From Lysobacteraceae bacterium (lineage in GTDB: Bacteria; Pseudomonadota; Gammaproteobacteria; Xanthomonadales; Xanthomonadaceae), in assembly GCA_026005075.1 (NCBI GenBank), contig BPKJ01000003.1, positions 248,001 through 312,000 on the forward strand: a stretch of 64,000 bases of DNA. Reading direction: 5' to 3'. The position numbers were made by a program, and so were the translations under genes. This document shows, piece by piece, positions 22,703-35,150 of the stretch. Position 1 is the stretch's first letter. Each line of letters starts with the position of its first letter. The notes under the pieces were generated by a model that was not told the origin of the DNA, made no database searches, and was given only the letters and a program-made list of their open reading frames with translations.

Positions 22703-23467
22703 TCAGGGCGCGCGCTTGACCCGGACGAGGTCGAGCGGCGAGCCGTCCGGCAGGCGAAGGCCAAGCCCGGATTCCAGCCGGTCGATGCGTTCGAGGCGCT
22801 CGCAAAGGCCGGAGGCACGCTCCTCGAGGGCCTTGCCGCGGGCCTCCATCTCCGCCCCGATCCGCTTGCCCATGGCCTCCGCGCGTTGCCCGAGCTCGCG
22901 GGCGGCCTGCTCCTCTCCGCTCAGCGCCGCGGCGGTCGCGGCCGCCGCGAGCTTGCCGACGATCTGCGGGACCAGCCCGCTGACCAGGCGGTCGAGCTCC
23001 TGGTCCAGTTCCTTCTCCCCGGCTTCGGGGTCCTGCATCAGACGGTCGATCGCCTTCCCGATGGCCGGGCGCCAGGCCTCGATCTCGGCCCGCAGCGCCG
23101 GGTCGGCCCCGAGTTCGTCGGCCACCAGCAGCATCGCATCGAGGGCCATGGTCACGCCTTCCTCGGCCATGGCGCGGGCTTCGGCCAGCATCGCATCGGC
23201 CTCCCGCTCGATGTGGCGGAGCCGCTCGCGATCCTCGGCGGGGACGGACTGCTCGCGACCGTCGAGCCACAGGCGCCCGTCCTGCAGGCGGATCTCGCGG
23301 GGCAGGCCATCGGTGCGGCGCAGCAGCAGCGCGCCGTCGGCGGTGCGCAGGCTGTAGTCGGAGCGGACGGCGCAGTCAACGACGTTGATGTGGGTCGCCG
23401 CTGCCGCACCTCCGGTGGCAGCGGCGAGCGCGAGTCCAAGGACACGGGCGAGGGTTCGTGCGGTCAT
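22703..23467 (-). CDS. DUF2884 (YggN-like) periplasmic protein
   Basis: 254 residues with a signal peptide (ALAAATGGAAAATHI) and a C-terminal region rich in Glu, Arg and Ala with coiled-coil character. The beginning of the mature protein (VDCAVRSDYSLRTADGALLL) and the overall plan fit the DUF2884 family of gammaproteobacteria, whose function is unknown. ATG 23467 has the strong SD GAAGGAGTTGAG. It lies 54 bp upstream of dinB on the same strand and could be co-transcribed with it. Confidence 0.7.
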   Translation of the reverse strand: MTARTLARVLGLALAAATGGAAAATHINVVDCAVRSDYSLRTADGALLLRRTDGLPREIRLQDGRLWLDGREQSVPAEDRERLRHIEREADAMLAEARAMAEEGVTMALDAMLLVADELGADPALRAEIEAWRPAIGKAIDRLMQDPEAGEKELDQELDRLVSGLVPQIVGKLAAAATAAALSGEEQAARELGQRAEAMGKRIGAEMEARGKALEERASGLCERLERIDRLESGLGLRLPDGSPLDLVRVKRAP

Positions 23468-23699
23468 GCTCAACTCCTTCGGGACAGGGTCGATGCGGTC
23501 AAGCGTGCATCGGGATCGGTGGGCCGACATGTGCCGGAAGTGAGGGGGACGAAGGTCATGGTCCAATCACGGCCATGAAGGTGACTTGTGGCACTGAACG
23601 GATCCTGCCGCCTGCGGCATGCTGCACGCCGGAGGATGCGGGCGGGCCTTATACTGTGCGCTTTGCCCGCCACTTGGACTGCAGGGAGCCGCGCCGCGC

Positions 23700-24356
23700 A
23701 TGAACATCGATTTCGACAGGGCCCGCCACGTCATGGTGGAGCAGCAGGTCCGGCCATGGGAGGTCATCGACCCGCTGGTGCTGGACGCCTTCGAGAACAT
23801 CCGCCGTGAGGACTTCGTGCCCCCCAGGCTGCGCAAGCTGGCCTTTGCCGACGTCGCGCTGCCGCTGGAGCATGGCGAGCACATGCTGCGCCCGGTGGTC
23901 GAGGGGCGCATGCTGCAGGGGCTGGAACTGGCTCCCGAGAACGAGGTGCTGGAGATCGGCACTGGCAGCGGCTACCTGACCGCCTGCCTTGCCCACATCG
24001 TGCGTGCGGTGACCAGCATCGACCTGCACGAGGACTTCGTCGCCCGCGCACGTTCCCGGCTGGAGACGCTGGGTTTTGCCTGCGCCAAGGTCCAATGTGC
24101 CGATGCCTTTGCCTTCCGCCCGGGCAGCCGTTTCGACGCCGTGCTGGTCGGTGGCGCCGTGGCCGAGGTACCGTCCGCGTGGCGCGAGTGGGTCCGCGTC
24201 GGCGGACGGATGGTGGTCGTGCGCGGACTGTCTCCGGTCCAGGAATGCGTGGTCCTGACCCGCCTCACCGAGGACACCTGGCGCGAGGAAAGCCTGTTCG
24301 AGACCGATCTGCCCTACCTGCGCGGTGGCGAGCCGCGGCCCCGTTTCGTGTTCTGA
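23700..24356 (+). CDS. Protein-L-isoaspartate O-methyltransferase family protein
   Basis: 218-residue SAM-dependent methyltransferase of the Pcm family. It has the SAM-binding VLEIGTGSGYLTACLA motif, an acidic residue at the end of strand 2 (SIDLHE), and an N-terminal region (ARHVMVEQQVRPW) like that of Pcm proteins. Pcm enzymes repair isoaspartyl residues. Many alphaproteobacterial and xanthomonad Pcm-like proteins beside tolC diverge from classical Pcm, so repair activity is uncertain. It lies 75 bp upstream of the TolC gene. Confidence 0.8.
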   Translation: MNIDFDRARHVMVEQQVRPWEVIDPLVLDAFENIRREDFVPPRLRKLAFADVALPLEHGEHMLRPVVEGRMLQGLELAPENEVLEIGTGSGYLTACLAHIVRAVTSIDLHEDFVARARSRLETLGFACAKVQCADAFAFRPGSRFDAVLVGGAVAEVPSAWREWVRVGGRMVVVRGLSPVQECVVLTRLTEDTWREESLFETDLPYLRGGEPRPRFVF

Positions 24357-24431
24357 GGCCCGCCGGCGCAGGCGGCATCCCCGATCCGCGGGGCGTGCCG
24401 ACCGCACCCCAACCCGACAAGGACGACATCC

Positions 24432-25865
24432 ATGATCGCACGCCGCTCCCTTCGCCCCTGTGTGCTGGCCCTCGTGCTCGGCTTCGGCCCGCCGGTCCTT
24501 GCGGCCGACCTGATGCAGGCATGGGAACTGGCGCGGGCCGGAGATCCGCAGCTGGCCGCGGCCGAGGCCGCCAGCCTGGCCACCGGCGAGGGGGTCGCGA
24601 TCAGCCGTGCGGCGCTGCTGCCCCAGGTGAGCGCCAGCGCCAGCCTGACCGACAACGACGGCAGCAGCCGCCGCATCGGCGAGCGCCCCAACCAGGACGG
24701 CTCGGTCAGTTTCGGTCCGACCTCGGGCTTCTCCGACACACGGACGCGCCAGTACGGCCTCACCCTCAACCAGACCCTCTACGACCACGCCAACTACACC
24801 CGGCTGCGCGCGAGCCGTGCCCGGGCCGAGCGGGCACGGGCCGACTACGAGGCCGCCCTGCAGGGGCTGGTCCTGCGCGTGGCCGAGGCTTACTTCAACG
24901 TGCTCACCGCGATCGACTCGCTGGCCTTCGCCCGCGCCGAGCGGCGTGCGGTCAAGCGGCAGCTGGATCAGGCCGAGCAGCGCTTCGAGGTCGGCCTGAC
25001 CGCGATCACCGACGTCCACGAGGCGCGGGCCCGCTACGACGCCGCGCGCGCGGCGGCGATCGCGGCGGCCAACCAGCTCGACGACGCCCGCGAGCTGCTG
25101 TTCGAGATCACCGGCCAGTACCTCGAGGGGCTGCGCGGCCTCGGGCCGGACTTCCGACCCGTCCTGCCCGAGCCGGCCGATGCCGGCAAGTGGGTGGATC
25201 TGGCGCTGGCCAACAGCCCGCTGCTGCGCGCCCGGCAGCTCGACCTCGCCGCCGCCGAGCAGGACGTGGCCACGGTGCGCTCCGGTCATCTGCCGACCCT
25301 GCGGGCCTTCGTCAGCCGCAGCAACAGCGACACCTGGGGCAGTTCCGGCTCGAACGACTTCAGTTTTCCGGCCGACAGCGGTCAGCTCGGAACCACCGTC
25401 GGCCTGACCCTGAGCGTGCCGATCTACAGCGGCGGTCTCGTCCAGTCGCAGGTGCGCCAGGCCTTGCACCAGCGCGATGCGGCGCAGGAGCAGTACGAGC
25501 AGCAGCGGCGCGCGGTGACCCGCTCGACCCGCAACGCCTACCGCGCCCTGCAGGCGGGGATCAGCGAGATCGCGGCCCGGGCGCAGGCGCTGGTCTCGGC
25601 GAAATCCGCGCTGGAGGCCACCGAGGCCGGCTTCGAGGTCGGCACCCGCACCATCGTCGACGTGCTGCTCAGCCAGCAGCAGCTCTTCCAGGCCCAGCGC
25701 AACTATTCCCAGGCGCGCCACACCTTCCTGGTCAACACCTTGCGGTTGCGCCAGGCGGCCGGTGTGGTCGGGGTCGAGGACCTCCAGGCGGTCAATGCGC
25801 TGCTGGTGGCCGACGCCGAGGCGGCGCTGGACGACAGCGAGGACGAGGAGGCGGCCGGCTCCTGA
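24432..25865 (+). CDS. tolC: TolC-family outer-membrane efflux/secretion channel
   Basis: 477 residues with a signal peptide (LVLGFGPPVLAAD) and two repeated outer-membrane-factor halves: a long helix near DPQLAAAEAASLATGEG and the second-half start around NSPLLRARQLDLAAAEQDV. The NRAL-type helix entry RNAYRALQAGISEI is clear. It forms the trimeric outer-membrane duct of tripartite efflux pumps and type I secretion; no pump genes are in the window. A 9-bp perfect stem (GGCCGGCTC/GAGCCGGCC, 25853-25872) spans the stop codon but has no T-tract. Confidence 0.9.
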   Translation: MIARRSLRPCVLALVLGFGPPVLAADLMQAWELARAGDPQLAAAEAASLATGEGVAISRAALLPQVSASASLTDNDGSSRRIGERPNQDGSVSFGPTSGFSDTRTRQYGLTLNQTLYDHANYTRLRASRARAERARADYEAALQGLVLRVAEAYFNVLTAIDSLAFARAERRAVKRQLDQAEQRFEVGLTAITDVHEARARYDAARAAAIAAANQLDDARELLFEITGQYLEGLRGLGPDFRPVLPEPADAGKWVDLALANSPLLRARQLDLAAAEQDVATVRSGHLPTLRAFVSRSNSDTWGSSGSNDFSFPADSGQLGTTVGLTLSVPIYSGGLVQSQVRQALHQRDAAQEQYEQQRRAVTRSTRNAYRALQAGISEIAARAQALVSAKSALEATEAGFEVGTRTIVDVLLSQQQLFQAQRNYSQARHTFLVNTLRLRQAAGVVGVEDLQAVNALLVADAEAALDDSEDEEAAGS

Positions 25866-25898
25866 GCCGGCCCGCCTTGCGGAGCGCCCCGCCGGCGG

Positions 25899-26951
25899 CC
25901 TAGGTGTGAAGTTTCAATAGGTTGTATCTGTGGTTCACCCGGACTGCTTCTGGGAGACTGGACGTGGCCAAACAACCCAGTACTTCCAGGAGCAGCCGGA
26001 TGAACACCCATAAGAATGCCCGACTTACCTTCGCTCGTCGCTTGCAGATGGTGCAAGAGATCACTCGGCACGGGCTCAAGGTCAGTGAAGCGGCCTTGCG
26101 CCATGGCGTGACGCCGCGCACCGCGCGCAAATGGCTGGGCCGCTACCTGGCCGAAGGAGCCGGCGGCTTGACCGATGCCTCTTCCCGGCCCAAGCGCTCG
26201 CCGCGGGCGATCGAGCCGAGCAAGGCATGGCTCATCGTCGAACTGCGGCAGCGCCGAATGCTCCAGGCGCGCATCGCCCAGAGCGTCGGCGTGTCGGAGG
26301 CCACGGTCAGCCGCGTTCTGCGCCGAGCCGGGCTGTCGAAGTTGTCGGATCTGCAGCCGCGCGAGCCGGTACAGCGCTACGAGCATGCACAGGCTGGGGA
26401 TCTGCTGCACATCGACACCAAGAAGCTCGCGCGTATCGAGCGGCCGGGGCATCGGGCCACCGGCAACCGGCGCGACTCGGTCGATGGCGCCGGCTGGGAG
26501 TTCCTGTTCGTGGCCGTGGACGACCATGCCCGCGTGGCCTTCACGGCGATCCATCCCGACGAGCGTGCCTCCAGCGCGGTGCAGTTCCTGCGCGACGCCG
26601 TGGCGTACTACAGGCGCCTGGGCGTGACGATCAAGCGGGTGCTGACCGACAACGGTCCGGCCTTCCGTTCCAAGCCGTTCCGGCAGGCTTGCCAGCAACT
26701 GGGCATCAGGCAGAAGTTCACCCGCGCGTATCGGCCACAAACCAACGGCAAGGCCGAGCGGTTCATCCAGTCGGCGCTGCGTGAGTGGGCCTACGGCTGG
26801 ATCTACCAAAACTCCGAGCAGCGGCGCCAAGCGCTTCACAGCTGGCAGCACCACTACAACTGGCATCGCCCCCACCGCGGCATCGGCTGCGTTGCCCCTA
26901 TGTCACGGCTTCCAGTCCCCAGGAACAACCTCTTGACGACTCACACCTAGG
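25899..26951 (+). mobile_element. IS481-family insertion sequence, copy A, with CCTAGG target duplication
   Basis: The element is 25905-26945 (1041 bp) and begins TGTGA and ends TCACA. It is flanked by CCTAGG at 25899-25904 and 26946-26951. It has the same size and the same duplicated target as copy B at 56302-57342. IS481 is known to insert at NCTAGN and duplicate six bases, so this is a clean insertion 33 bp after tolC. Confidence 0.95.
26000..26950 (+). CDS. IS481-family transposase (copy A)
   Basis: 316 residues from ATG 26000 (MNTHKNARLTFARRLQMV). It has an N-terminal helix-turn-helix (GVTPRTARKWLGRYL), then an rve core with LLHIDTKKL, FLFVAVDDHARVA, VLTDNGPAF and KAERFIQ (DDE). It appears intact. 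The final Thr codon and the TAG stop are completed by the CCTAGG target duplication, not by the element itself. Confidence 0.93.
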   Translation: MNTHKNARLTFARRLQMVQEITRHGLKVSEAALRHGVTPRTARKWLGRYLAEGAGGLTDASSRPKRSPRAIEPSKAWLIVELRQRRMLQARIAQSVGVSEATVSRVLRRAGLSKLSDLQPREPVQRYEHAQAGDLLHIDTKKLARIERPGHRATGNRRDSVDGAGWEFLFVAVDDHARVAFTAIHPDERASSAVQFLRDAVAYYRRLGVTIKRVLTDNGPAFRSKPFRQACQQLGIRQKFTRAYRPQTNGKAERFIQSALREWAYGWIYQNSEQRRQALHSWQHHYNWHRPHRGIGCVAPMSRLPVPRNNLLTTHT

Positions 26952-27091
26952 GAACCTCTGATCAAATCAGAGGTTCCTGCCGGCCATGGAGGGCCGGCCA
27001 CGCATCCATCGCACAAGTGATTGATGCGTGTGAGCCGAGTCCGGGCCTGTACCGGACTCGGCGTGGGCTGACAACGCCTGGATGGCGTTGT
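26951..27091. repeat. Cluster of five consecutive hairpins
   Basis: Five perfect or near-perfect stems follow one another. They are 26951-26977 (12-bp stem, 3-nt loop), 26979-26998 (7 bp), 27001-27028 (6 bp plus an inner 3 bp after a mismatch), 27034-27062 (11-bp stem, GCCGAGTCCGG with its complement) and 27071-27091 (8 bp). They lie between the 3' end of an SDR gene and the IS481 element. No long T-tract follows, so they are not textbook terminators. Confidence 0.8.
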
Positions 27092-27102
27092 TCAGACCTT
27101 CT

Positions 27103-27868
27103 CTAGGCGGTGTAGCCGCCGTCCACCGTGAACGAGGCCCCGGTGACGTAGCCTGCGGCGGGTGAGAGCAGGAACAGCACAAGCGGCGCGACCTCCTCCG
27201 GTTGCGCGACCCGGCCGAGCGGAATCATCGCCAGCAGGCTCTGCATCAGCTTCGGATTGCCGGTCAGGGCCGAGGCAAAGCGCGTGTCGGTCAGGCCCGG
27301 CAGGACGGCGTTCACCCGGATGCCATCGGCGGCCAGTTCCTTGGCGAAGCCCTCGGTCATGTTGACGATGCCGGCCTTGGTCATCGAGTAGACGAGCTGT
27401 CCCGGGGCGGGGCGCCTTGGCGTTGACCGAGGCGATCTGCACGATGGCGCCGCCGCCGGCCTTGCGCATCCGCCGTGCCGCCTGCACCGTGGTCCAGAAG
27501 TAGCCGCGCAGGTTGACGTCCACGGTCTTGTGGTAGGCCGCAAGATCCATCTCCAGCGCCGGGCCGAAATAGGGGTTGGCGGCGGCATTGTTGACCAGCA
27601 GGGTGGGGGTGAGGTCGCGGGCATCGAGATGGGCGAAGACGCCCTCGATCGACTCCGGTTCGCCGACGTGCATGGCCAGGGCCTCGGCCTTCCCGCCCGC
27701 GGCGCGGATCGCCGCCGCGACCTCCTCGCAGGCCTCGCGCCGCCGGCTGGTGCAGATCACATGGGCGCCGTGGGCGGCGAGCAGGCGCGCGATCGCCGCG
27801 CCGATGCCGCGCGAGGCACCGCTGACCAGCGCGGTCTGGCCGGAAAGGTCGAACAGGGGGTCGGACAT
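27103..27868 (-). pseudogene. SDR-family oxidoreductase, frameshifted
   Basis: Classical short-chain dehydrogenase. Near the start are the cofactor motif [12 protein letters not shown] and [15 protein letters not shown]. The active-site part ([19 protein letters not shown]) and the C-terminus ([10 protein letters not shown]) lie in the next frame. The switch occurs around 27400-27415, at GCGCCCCGCCCCGGGACAG on the coding strand. The length of 766 nt is one over a multiple of three, consistent with one extra base in a C/G run. If the indel is a sequence error, the enzyme would be intact at about 254 residues. Substrate unknown. Confidence 0.8.
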
Positions 27869-27930
27869 GGGGGCACTCCAGGCAGGCTGCTATGCTCGCG
27901 CGACTATCGCACAGAAGGGAGATGGCGAGG

Positions 27931-30998
<3,068 letters not shown>

Positions 30999-31062
30999 CG
31001 ACCGCCCCCGCAACCGCTTTAATGCGCGACTTCGCCGCGCCGCGATGGCCGGCAACCGGCAT

Positions 31063-31138
31063 GGCCAGGTAGCTCAGTTGGTAGAGCAGGGGACTGAAAA
31101 TCCCCGTGTCGGCGGTTCGATTCCGTCCCTGGCCACCA
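31063..31138 (+). tRNA. tRNA-Phe (anticodon GAA)
   Basis: 76 nt including an encoded CCA. The acceptor stem GGCCAGG pairs with CCTGGCC, followed by the D-loop AGCTCAGTTGGTAGAGC, the anticodon loop CTGAAAA with GAA, and the T-arm GGTTCGATTCC. It cloverleaf-folds by eye. No integrase or direct repeat was seen beside it. Confidence 0.95.
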
Positions 31139-31151
31139 TCGTCCCAAGGTC

Positions 31152-31176
31152 GACCGATCCCGGTCGGCCTTTTTTC
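31152..31176 (+). terminator. Rho-independent terminator after tRNA-Phe
   Basis: Stem CGACCG/CGGTCG with loop ATCC, followed by GCCTTTTTTC, starting 14 bases after the tRNA. Confidence 0.85.
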
Positions 31177-31674
31177 TTGCCTGCGCAGCCGTGGCCGCGA
31201 GGGCGCTCGCGGACGCCCGAAGGCATCCTCTCCTGCCTCGCCCCGCCCATTCCGGCCTCCTTCGGCCGCTCGCGTGCGAGCGGATCGAGCGAAGGCTCTG
31301 CGCCGACTGAGCTGGCCGCAACCGCCGCACCAGCCCGCACCGGGAGCGCCCGGGGTTGAAGGATAGCTTGGTTTGTTGGGCTTGGAGACGGTGGCGGGCC
31401 GCAAGCTGGCCGGCGCGATGCGGCTGCAGCGGCTGTGCAGCATGACCACGTCGCAGTCTCGCCGCCGCGCCTCGATCACCTCGCAGGACGGGGCCTGAGC
31501 GTCCTGCGCTTCATCGTCCGTGCCGGTACTTGCTCACGCGGCGGTCGATCTGGGGTTCGGTGTGGCTCGGTTTCTTTCGCCGGTGTTGCGGGACCGGTCT
31601 TGCGCCGCGAAGCCGGTCTTCGGTGCTGCGATGTCCGGCTTCGCCTCGCGTGCGGGTGCGGAGGCGGGTGGCGG
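31177..31674. other. Intergenic region without recognised gene
   Basis: About 500 bases. Short frames on both strands have no family features. A small perfect stem GCTCGC-GT-GCGAGC lies near 31270. Nothing else was recognised. Confidence 0.5.
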
Positions 31675-33009
31675 TCAGTCGCCGCCGCAGCCACCGCAGC
31701 CCGCGCCGCCGCAGCCGTCGGCGCCGTCGGAGGTGCTGGCGTCGCCGGCATTCGACGGATGGCGCAGTCCGTGGTAGCCGGCGATCGCGGTGCCGGCCAG
31801 CACGCCGGTGCCGGCGAGGGCTACGGCCAGCGCCAGTTGTCCCTTGCGTGGCGCGCGCAGCGCCAGCGCGTGGCGGGCCTTCTCTGCGGCGAGGCGTTCG
31901 CGTCCGGCGCGGGTGGCCTGCGGTCGGCTGAAATGGAGGACCAGTGCGGCCATCAGGGTCACGATCACCCCCAGCACCAGCAGCGTGACCGGGGCGTCGC
32001 GGTACAGGCCGATGGCGATCTTGGTTGTGCCGAATCCGGCCAGCAGCCAGAGCGGCAGCGCGCTGATCCGGGCGATTCGACGGGCCTCGTCCTCGCTGTG
32101 CCACCAGCCCTGCCGGATCAGCCGATCGCGCAGTTCCTGCATGACTCCGGCCCTTTCGGCCAGGACGAGTCGCGCGGGCGAGCCGGTGAGGTTCGGCAGC
32201 AGTGCGCGCAGCAGGGCGTCCTGCGGCATCCCGTCGCCGCGTCGGACCAGCTGCTTGCGGGTGGCGTCCCATTCGAGGAAGCCGTCTTCGTACAGGCGGG
32301 CCGTGGCCGCATCGACCACGCCGCGCGGGCCGCCACGCAGAAAGGCCAGTTGCCAGAGCGGCGTCTCGCCGGGCGGGATGCCGCGCGTCGGACTGCGCTT
32401 TAGGCGATGCCACAGGCGCCACAGCAGGGCGAACAGCAGGCAGCCGCCCAGCGTCGGGAAATACAGCGCGAGGAAATCGGGTCCCCGCCAGTCCAGCGGG
32501 CCCGGGAAGGCCTGCGCGGTGAGGCTGGCCAGCAGGCCCGACGCGGCAGCAAGGCCCACGCGGCCGCGTCGGCCACGGGGGCGGAATGCCGACCACGCGG
32601 GCCACCACGCCGGATCCGGCGTGCCCAACAGGGCCTGATAGGTGTGCAGCGTCTCCGCGTAGCCCAGCCGCAGCACTTCTCGCTCGCCGGGCAGACCGCG
32701 GGCCGGCTGATGATGGAAGGGAAAGCCCATGCGGTTCGGGCAGAAATCCTCCCAGTAGTCGCGGGTCCAGGTGAGATGCAGATGACAGACCTTGTCCACG
32801 TCCTCACTCGGGACCGCGCGACCGCCGAGCTGGGCGGCGACGGCGCAGAAGCGCAGGTACTCCGTGATGGCGCGTTCGCAGCGCGCCGTGTCCCAGCCGG
32901 TGGCGCTGGCCAGCTGCCGGCGAAAGCGCCGCTGCAACGGCGGATCGTCGGCCGCCCAGGCGAGGATGCGTGCGCTGCGCGCAGCGGGATGCGGCGAACG
33001 GCAGGTCAT
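31675..33009 (-). CDS. TIGR04222-like membrane protein
   Basis: 444 residues. The N-terminal domain contains VDKVCHLHLTWTRDYWEDFC, a block typical of this uncharacterised family. Several hydrophobic segments follow in the middle and C-terminal half. The protein ends in a Gly/Cys-rich tail (GCGGAGCGGCGGD), also typical. ATG 33009 (MTCRSPHP) is chosen; the frame is open upstream, but that part is Arg/Gly-rich shadow coding. Function unknown. It is divergent from fabD. Confidence 0.7.
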   Translation of the reverse strand: MTCRSPHPAARSARILAWAADDPPLQRRFRRQLASATGWDTARCERAITEYLRFCAVAAQLGGRAVPSEDVDKVCHLHLTWTRDYWEDFCPNRMGFPFHHQPARGLPGEREVLRLGYAETLHTYQALLGTPDPAWWPAWSAFRPRGRRGRVGLAAASGLLASLTAQAFPGPLDWRGPDFLALYFPTLGGCLLFALLWRLWHRLKRSPTRGIPPGETPLWQLAFLRGGPRGVVDAATARLYEDGFLEWDATRKQLVRRGDGMPQDALLRALLPNLTGSPARLVLAERAGVMQELRDRLIRQGWWHSEDEARRIARISALPLWLLAGFGTTKIAIGLYRDAPVTLLVLGVIVTLMAALVLHFSRPQATRAGRERLAAEKARHALALRAPRKGQLALAVALAGTGVLAGTAIAGYHGLRHPSNAGDASTSDGADGCGGAGCGGCGGD

Positions 33010-33317
33010 GGTGGCGCCCTCGGTGCTGGCCGGGGCAAAGCATCCTCCCCTTTGCGTTCCGCCGCCAGCGCGGAGGAGGCGGGCAGGGCGCTGCCCCGGC
33101 AGACGGCGCCTGCTCGCGCCAGTGGTTCGCGCAGTCGGCATCCGGCTAGGCTGGGACTCGGGACGGCGCAGCCAGCCGGTGGCGGGCCAGCCGCGGGCTG
33201 CCAAGGGGGGCGGGCCTGGCGCGGCGCCTCCCTACGCCCACGTACAGACGCCTGGGCGCGCGCGTCGGTACACTTGCCGGCCCTGCCGCCCGTGGGGCGG
33301 TGTGACGAGGACGAGGC
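33010..33317. other. Intergenic region upstream of fabD
   Basis: About 308 bases between divergent genes. It probably holds the promoter of the fab operon, but no convincing -35/-10 pair was seen in this GC-rich stretch. No rpmF, plsX or fabH precedes fabD here, unlike many relatives. Confidence 0.5.
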
Positions 33318-34262
33318 ATGAGCAAGACGCTGGCCCTGGTGTTTCCGGGGCAGGGATCGCAGTCCGTGGGCATGCTGGCGGAGCTCGCCGGGGCGTGGCC
33401 CGTGGTGCGTGAGGCCTTCGAGGAGGCTTCCGACGGTGCCGGGATGGACCTTTGGCGGCTGAGCCAGGAAGGGCCGGAGGAGCGCCTCAACCAGACCGAG
33501 TGCACGCAGCCGGCGCTGCTCGCCGCGGACGTCGCGGTATGGCGGGTCTGGCAGCACTGCGGCGGCCCGCGCCCGGCGGTGCTGGGCGGCCACAGTCTGG
33601 GCGAGTACGCGGCGCTGGTCGCCGCCGGGGCGCTCTCGCTGGCCGACGGCGCGCGTCTGGTCCGCGAGCGCGGACGGCTGATGCAGGCGGCGGTGCCCGC
33701 GGGCGCCGGTGCCATGGCGGCGGTGCTGGGGGCCGAGGATCAGGACGTGGAGGCGGTCTGCGCTGCGGTCGCCGCCCCCGAGGTCGCGGTTCCGGCCAAC
33801 TACAACGCCCCGGGACAGATCGTGATCGGCGGCACCGCTGCGGGGGTCGATGCCGCGCTGGCGGCGCTGGCCGCGCGCGGTGTGCGCAAGGCGGTCCGGC
33901 TCGCGGTCAGCGTGCCCTCGCACACGCCGCTGATGCGCGAGGCCGCGCGCCGGCTGGAGGCGGTGCTGGACGAAGTGCACTGGTCCGAGCCCGAGCTGCC
34001 GGTGGTGCGCAACGTCGACGGCGCCCTGCACGAGGGGCTGGCCTCGATCCGCGCGGCGCTGGTGGCCCAGCTTCACCAGCCGGTGCGCTGGGTCGACGGC
34101 GTGCGCACCCTCGCTGCGAGGGGGGTGACCGCGGTGGGCGAGTGCGGTCCGGGCAAGGTCCTCACGGGTCTGGTCAAGCGCATCGACCGACAGCTCGATG
34201 CGCGCGCCCTTGGCACACCGGCGGAGCTGGAAGCCGCCCTCGAAGCGTGGAGCACACCATGA
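33318..34262 (+). CDS. fabD: Malonyl-CoA:ACP transacylase
   Basis: Moves malonyl from CoA to acyl carrier protein for fatty-acid elongation. 314 residues. The opening LALVFPGQGSQSVGM, the nucleophile Ser93 in GGHSLGEYAAL and the QxxxxN-type segment VPANYNAPGQIVI are all family features. It is first in a run of genes with overlapping stops and starts; its TGA overlaps the fabG ATG. Confidence 0.96.
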   Translation: MSKTLALVFPGQGSQSVGMLAELAGAWPVVREAFEEASDGAGMDLWRLSQEGPEERLNQTECTQPALLAADVAVWRVWQHCGGPRPAVLGGHSLGEYAALVAAGALSLADGARLVRERGRLMQAAVPAGAGAMAAVLGAEDQDVEAVCAAVAAPEVAVPANYNAPGQIVIGGTAAGVDAALAALAARGVRKAVRLAVSVPSHTPLMREAARRLEAVLDEVHWSEPELPVVRNVDGALHEGLASIRAALVAQLHQPVRWVDGVRTLAARGVTAVGECGPGKVLTGLVKRIDRQLDARALGTPAELEAALEAWSTP

Positions 34263-35005
34263 ACCGGCTCGAACTCGACGGCGAGATCGCCCTCGTGACC
34301 GGCGCCAGCCGCGGGATCGGCGCGGCCATCGCCGATCTTCTGGCGGCCCGTGGCGCGCGGGTCATCGGCACCGCCACCAGCGAGGCCGGGGCCGAGGCCA
34401 TCGCTGCCCGGCTCGCGGCCTCGGGTGGCGCGGGCAGGGTGCTGGACGTGACCTGCGAGGGTGCCTGTGAGGCGCTGGTGGAAGAGGTGGGCAGGACCTT
34501 CGGCGGCCCGACCATCCTCGTCAACAACGCCGGCATCACCCGCGACCAGCTCCTGCTGCGGATGAAGGACGAGGACTGGCAGGCCGTCCTCGACACCAAC
34601 CTCAGTCCGGTGTACCGCCTGTGCAAGGCGGTGTTGCGGCCGATGATGAAGGCCCGCCACGGGCGGATCATCAACATCGCCTCGGTGATCGCGCTGATCG
34701 GCAACCCCGGGCAGGCCAACTACGCGGCCGCCAAGGCCGGGATGATCGGCTTCACCAAGTCGCTCGCGCGCGAGGTCGGCTCCCGCGGCATCACCGCCAA
34801 CGTGGTCGCGCCCGGCTTCATTCGCACCGACATGACCGAGGCGCTCCCGGAGGCGCAGAAGCAGGCCCTGCTCGGACAGATCGCCCTCGGCAGCCTCGGT
34901 GAGCCTGCCGACGTGGCCGAGGCGGTGGCCTTCCTGGCTTCGCCCGCGGCCCGCTACATCACCGGAGAGACCCTGCACGTCAACGGCGGCATGTACATGC
35001 CCTAG
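34259..35005 (+). CDS. fabG: 3-oxoacyl-ACP reductase
   Basis: NADPH-dependent SDR that reduces beta-ketoacyl-ACP. 248 residues. Motifs are [31 protein letters not shown] (a FabG hallmark), the Ser of NIASVIAL and [13 protein letters not shown]. The C-terminus [14 protein letters not shown] is typical. Its ATG overlaps the fabD stop as ATGA. Confidence 0.96.
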   Translation: MNRLELDGEIALVTGASRGIGAAIADLLAARGARVIGTATSEAGAEAIAARLAASGGAGRVLDVTCEGACEALVEEVGRTFGGPTILVNNAGITRDQLLLRMKDEDWQAVLDTNLSPVYRLCKAVLRPMMKARHGRIINIASVIALIGNPGQANYAAAKAGMIGFTKSLAREVGSRGITANVVAPGFIRTDMTEALPEAQKQALLGQIALGSLGEPADVAEAVAFLASPAARYITGETLHVNGGMYMP

Positions 35006-35150
35006 GCACCGACGGGCGCGGTCGCCGGCCGTCCGGCCGGAGGCTGTCGCACCCGGGAAAATGGCCGTACAATGCGCCGCTCACGCCCTGGCCGCGGCGC
35101 GGCTGCGGCCAACCAGAAGAACCCATACCCCTCGGGAGGATGCAAGACCC

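Noticed and set aside
31063-31138. tRNA-Phe as the attachment site of an integrated element
   Set aside because: No integrase nearby and no duplicated tRNA 3' end was seen on either side.
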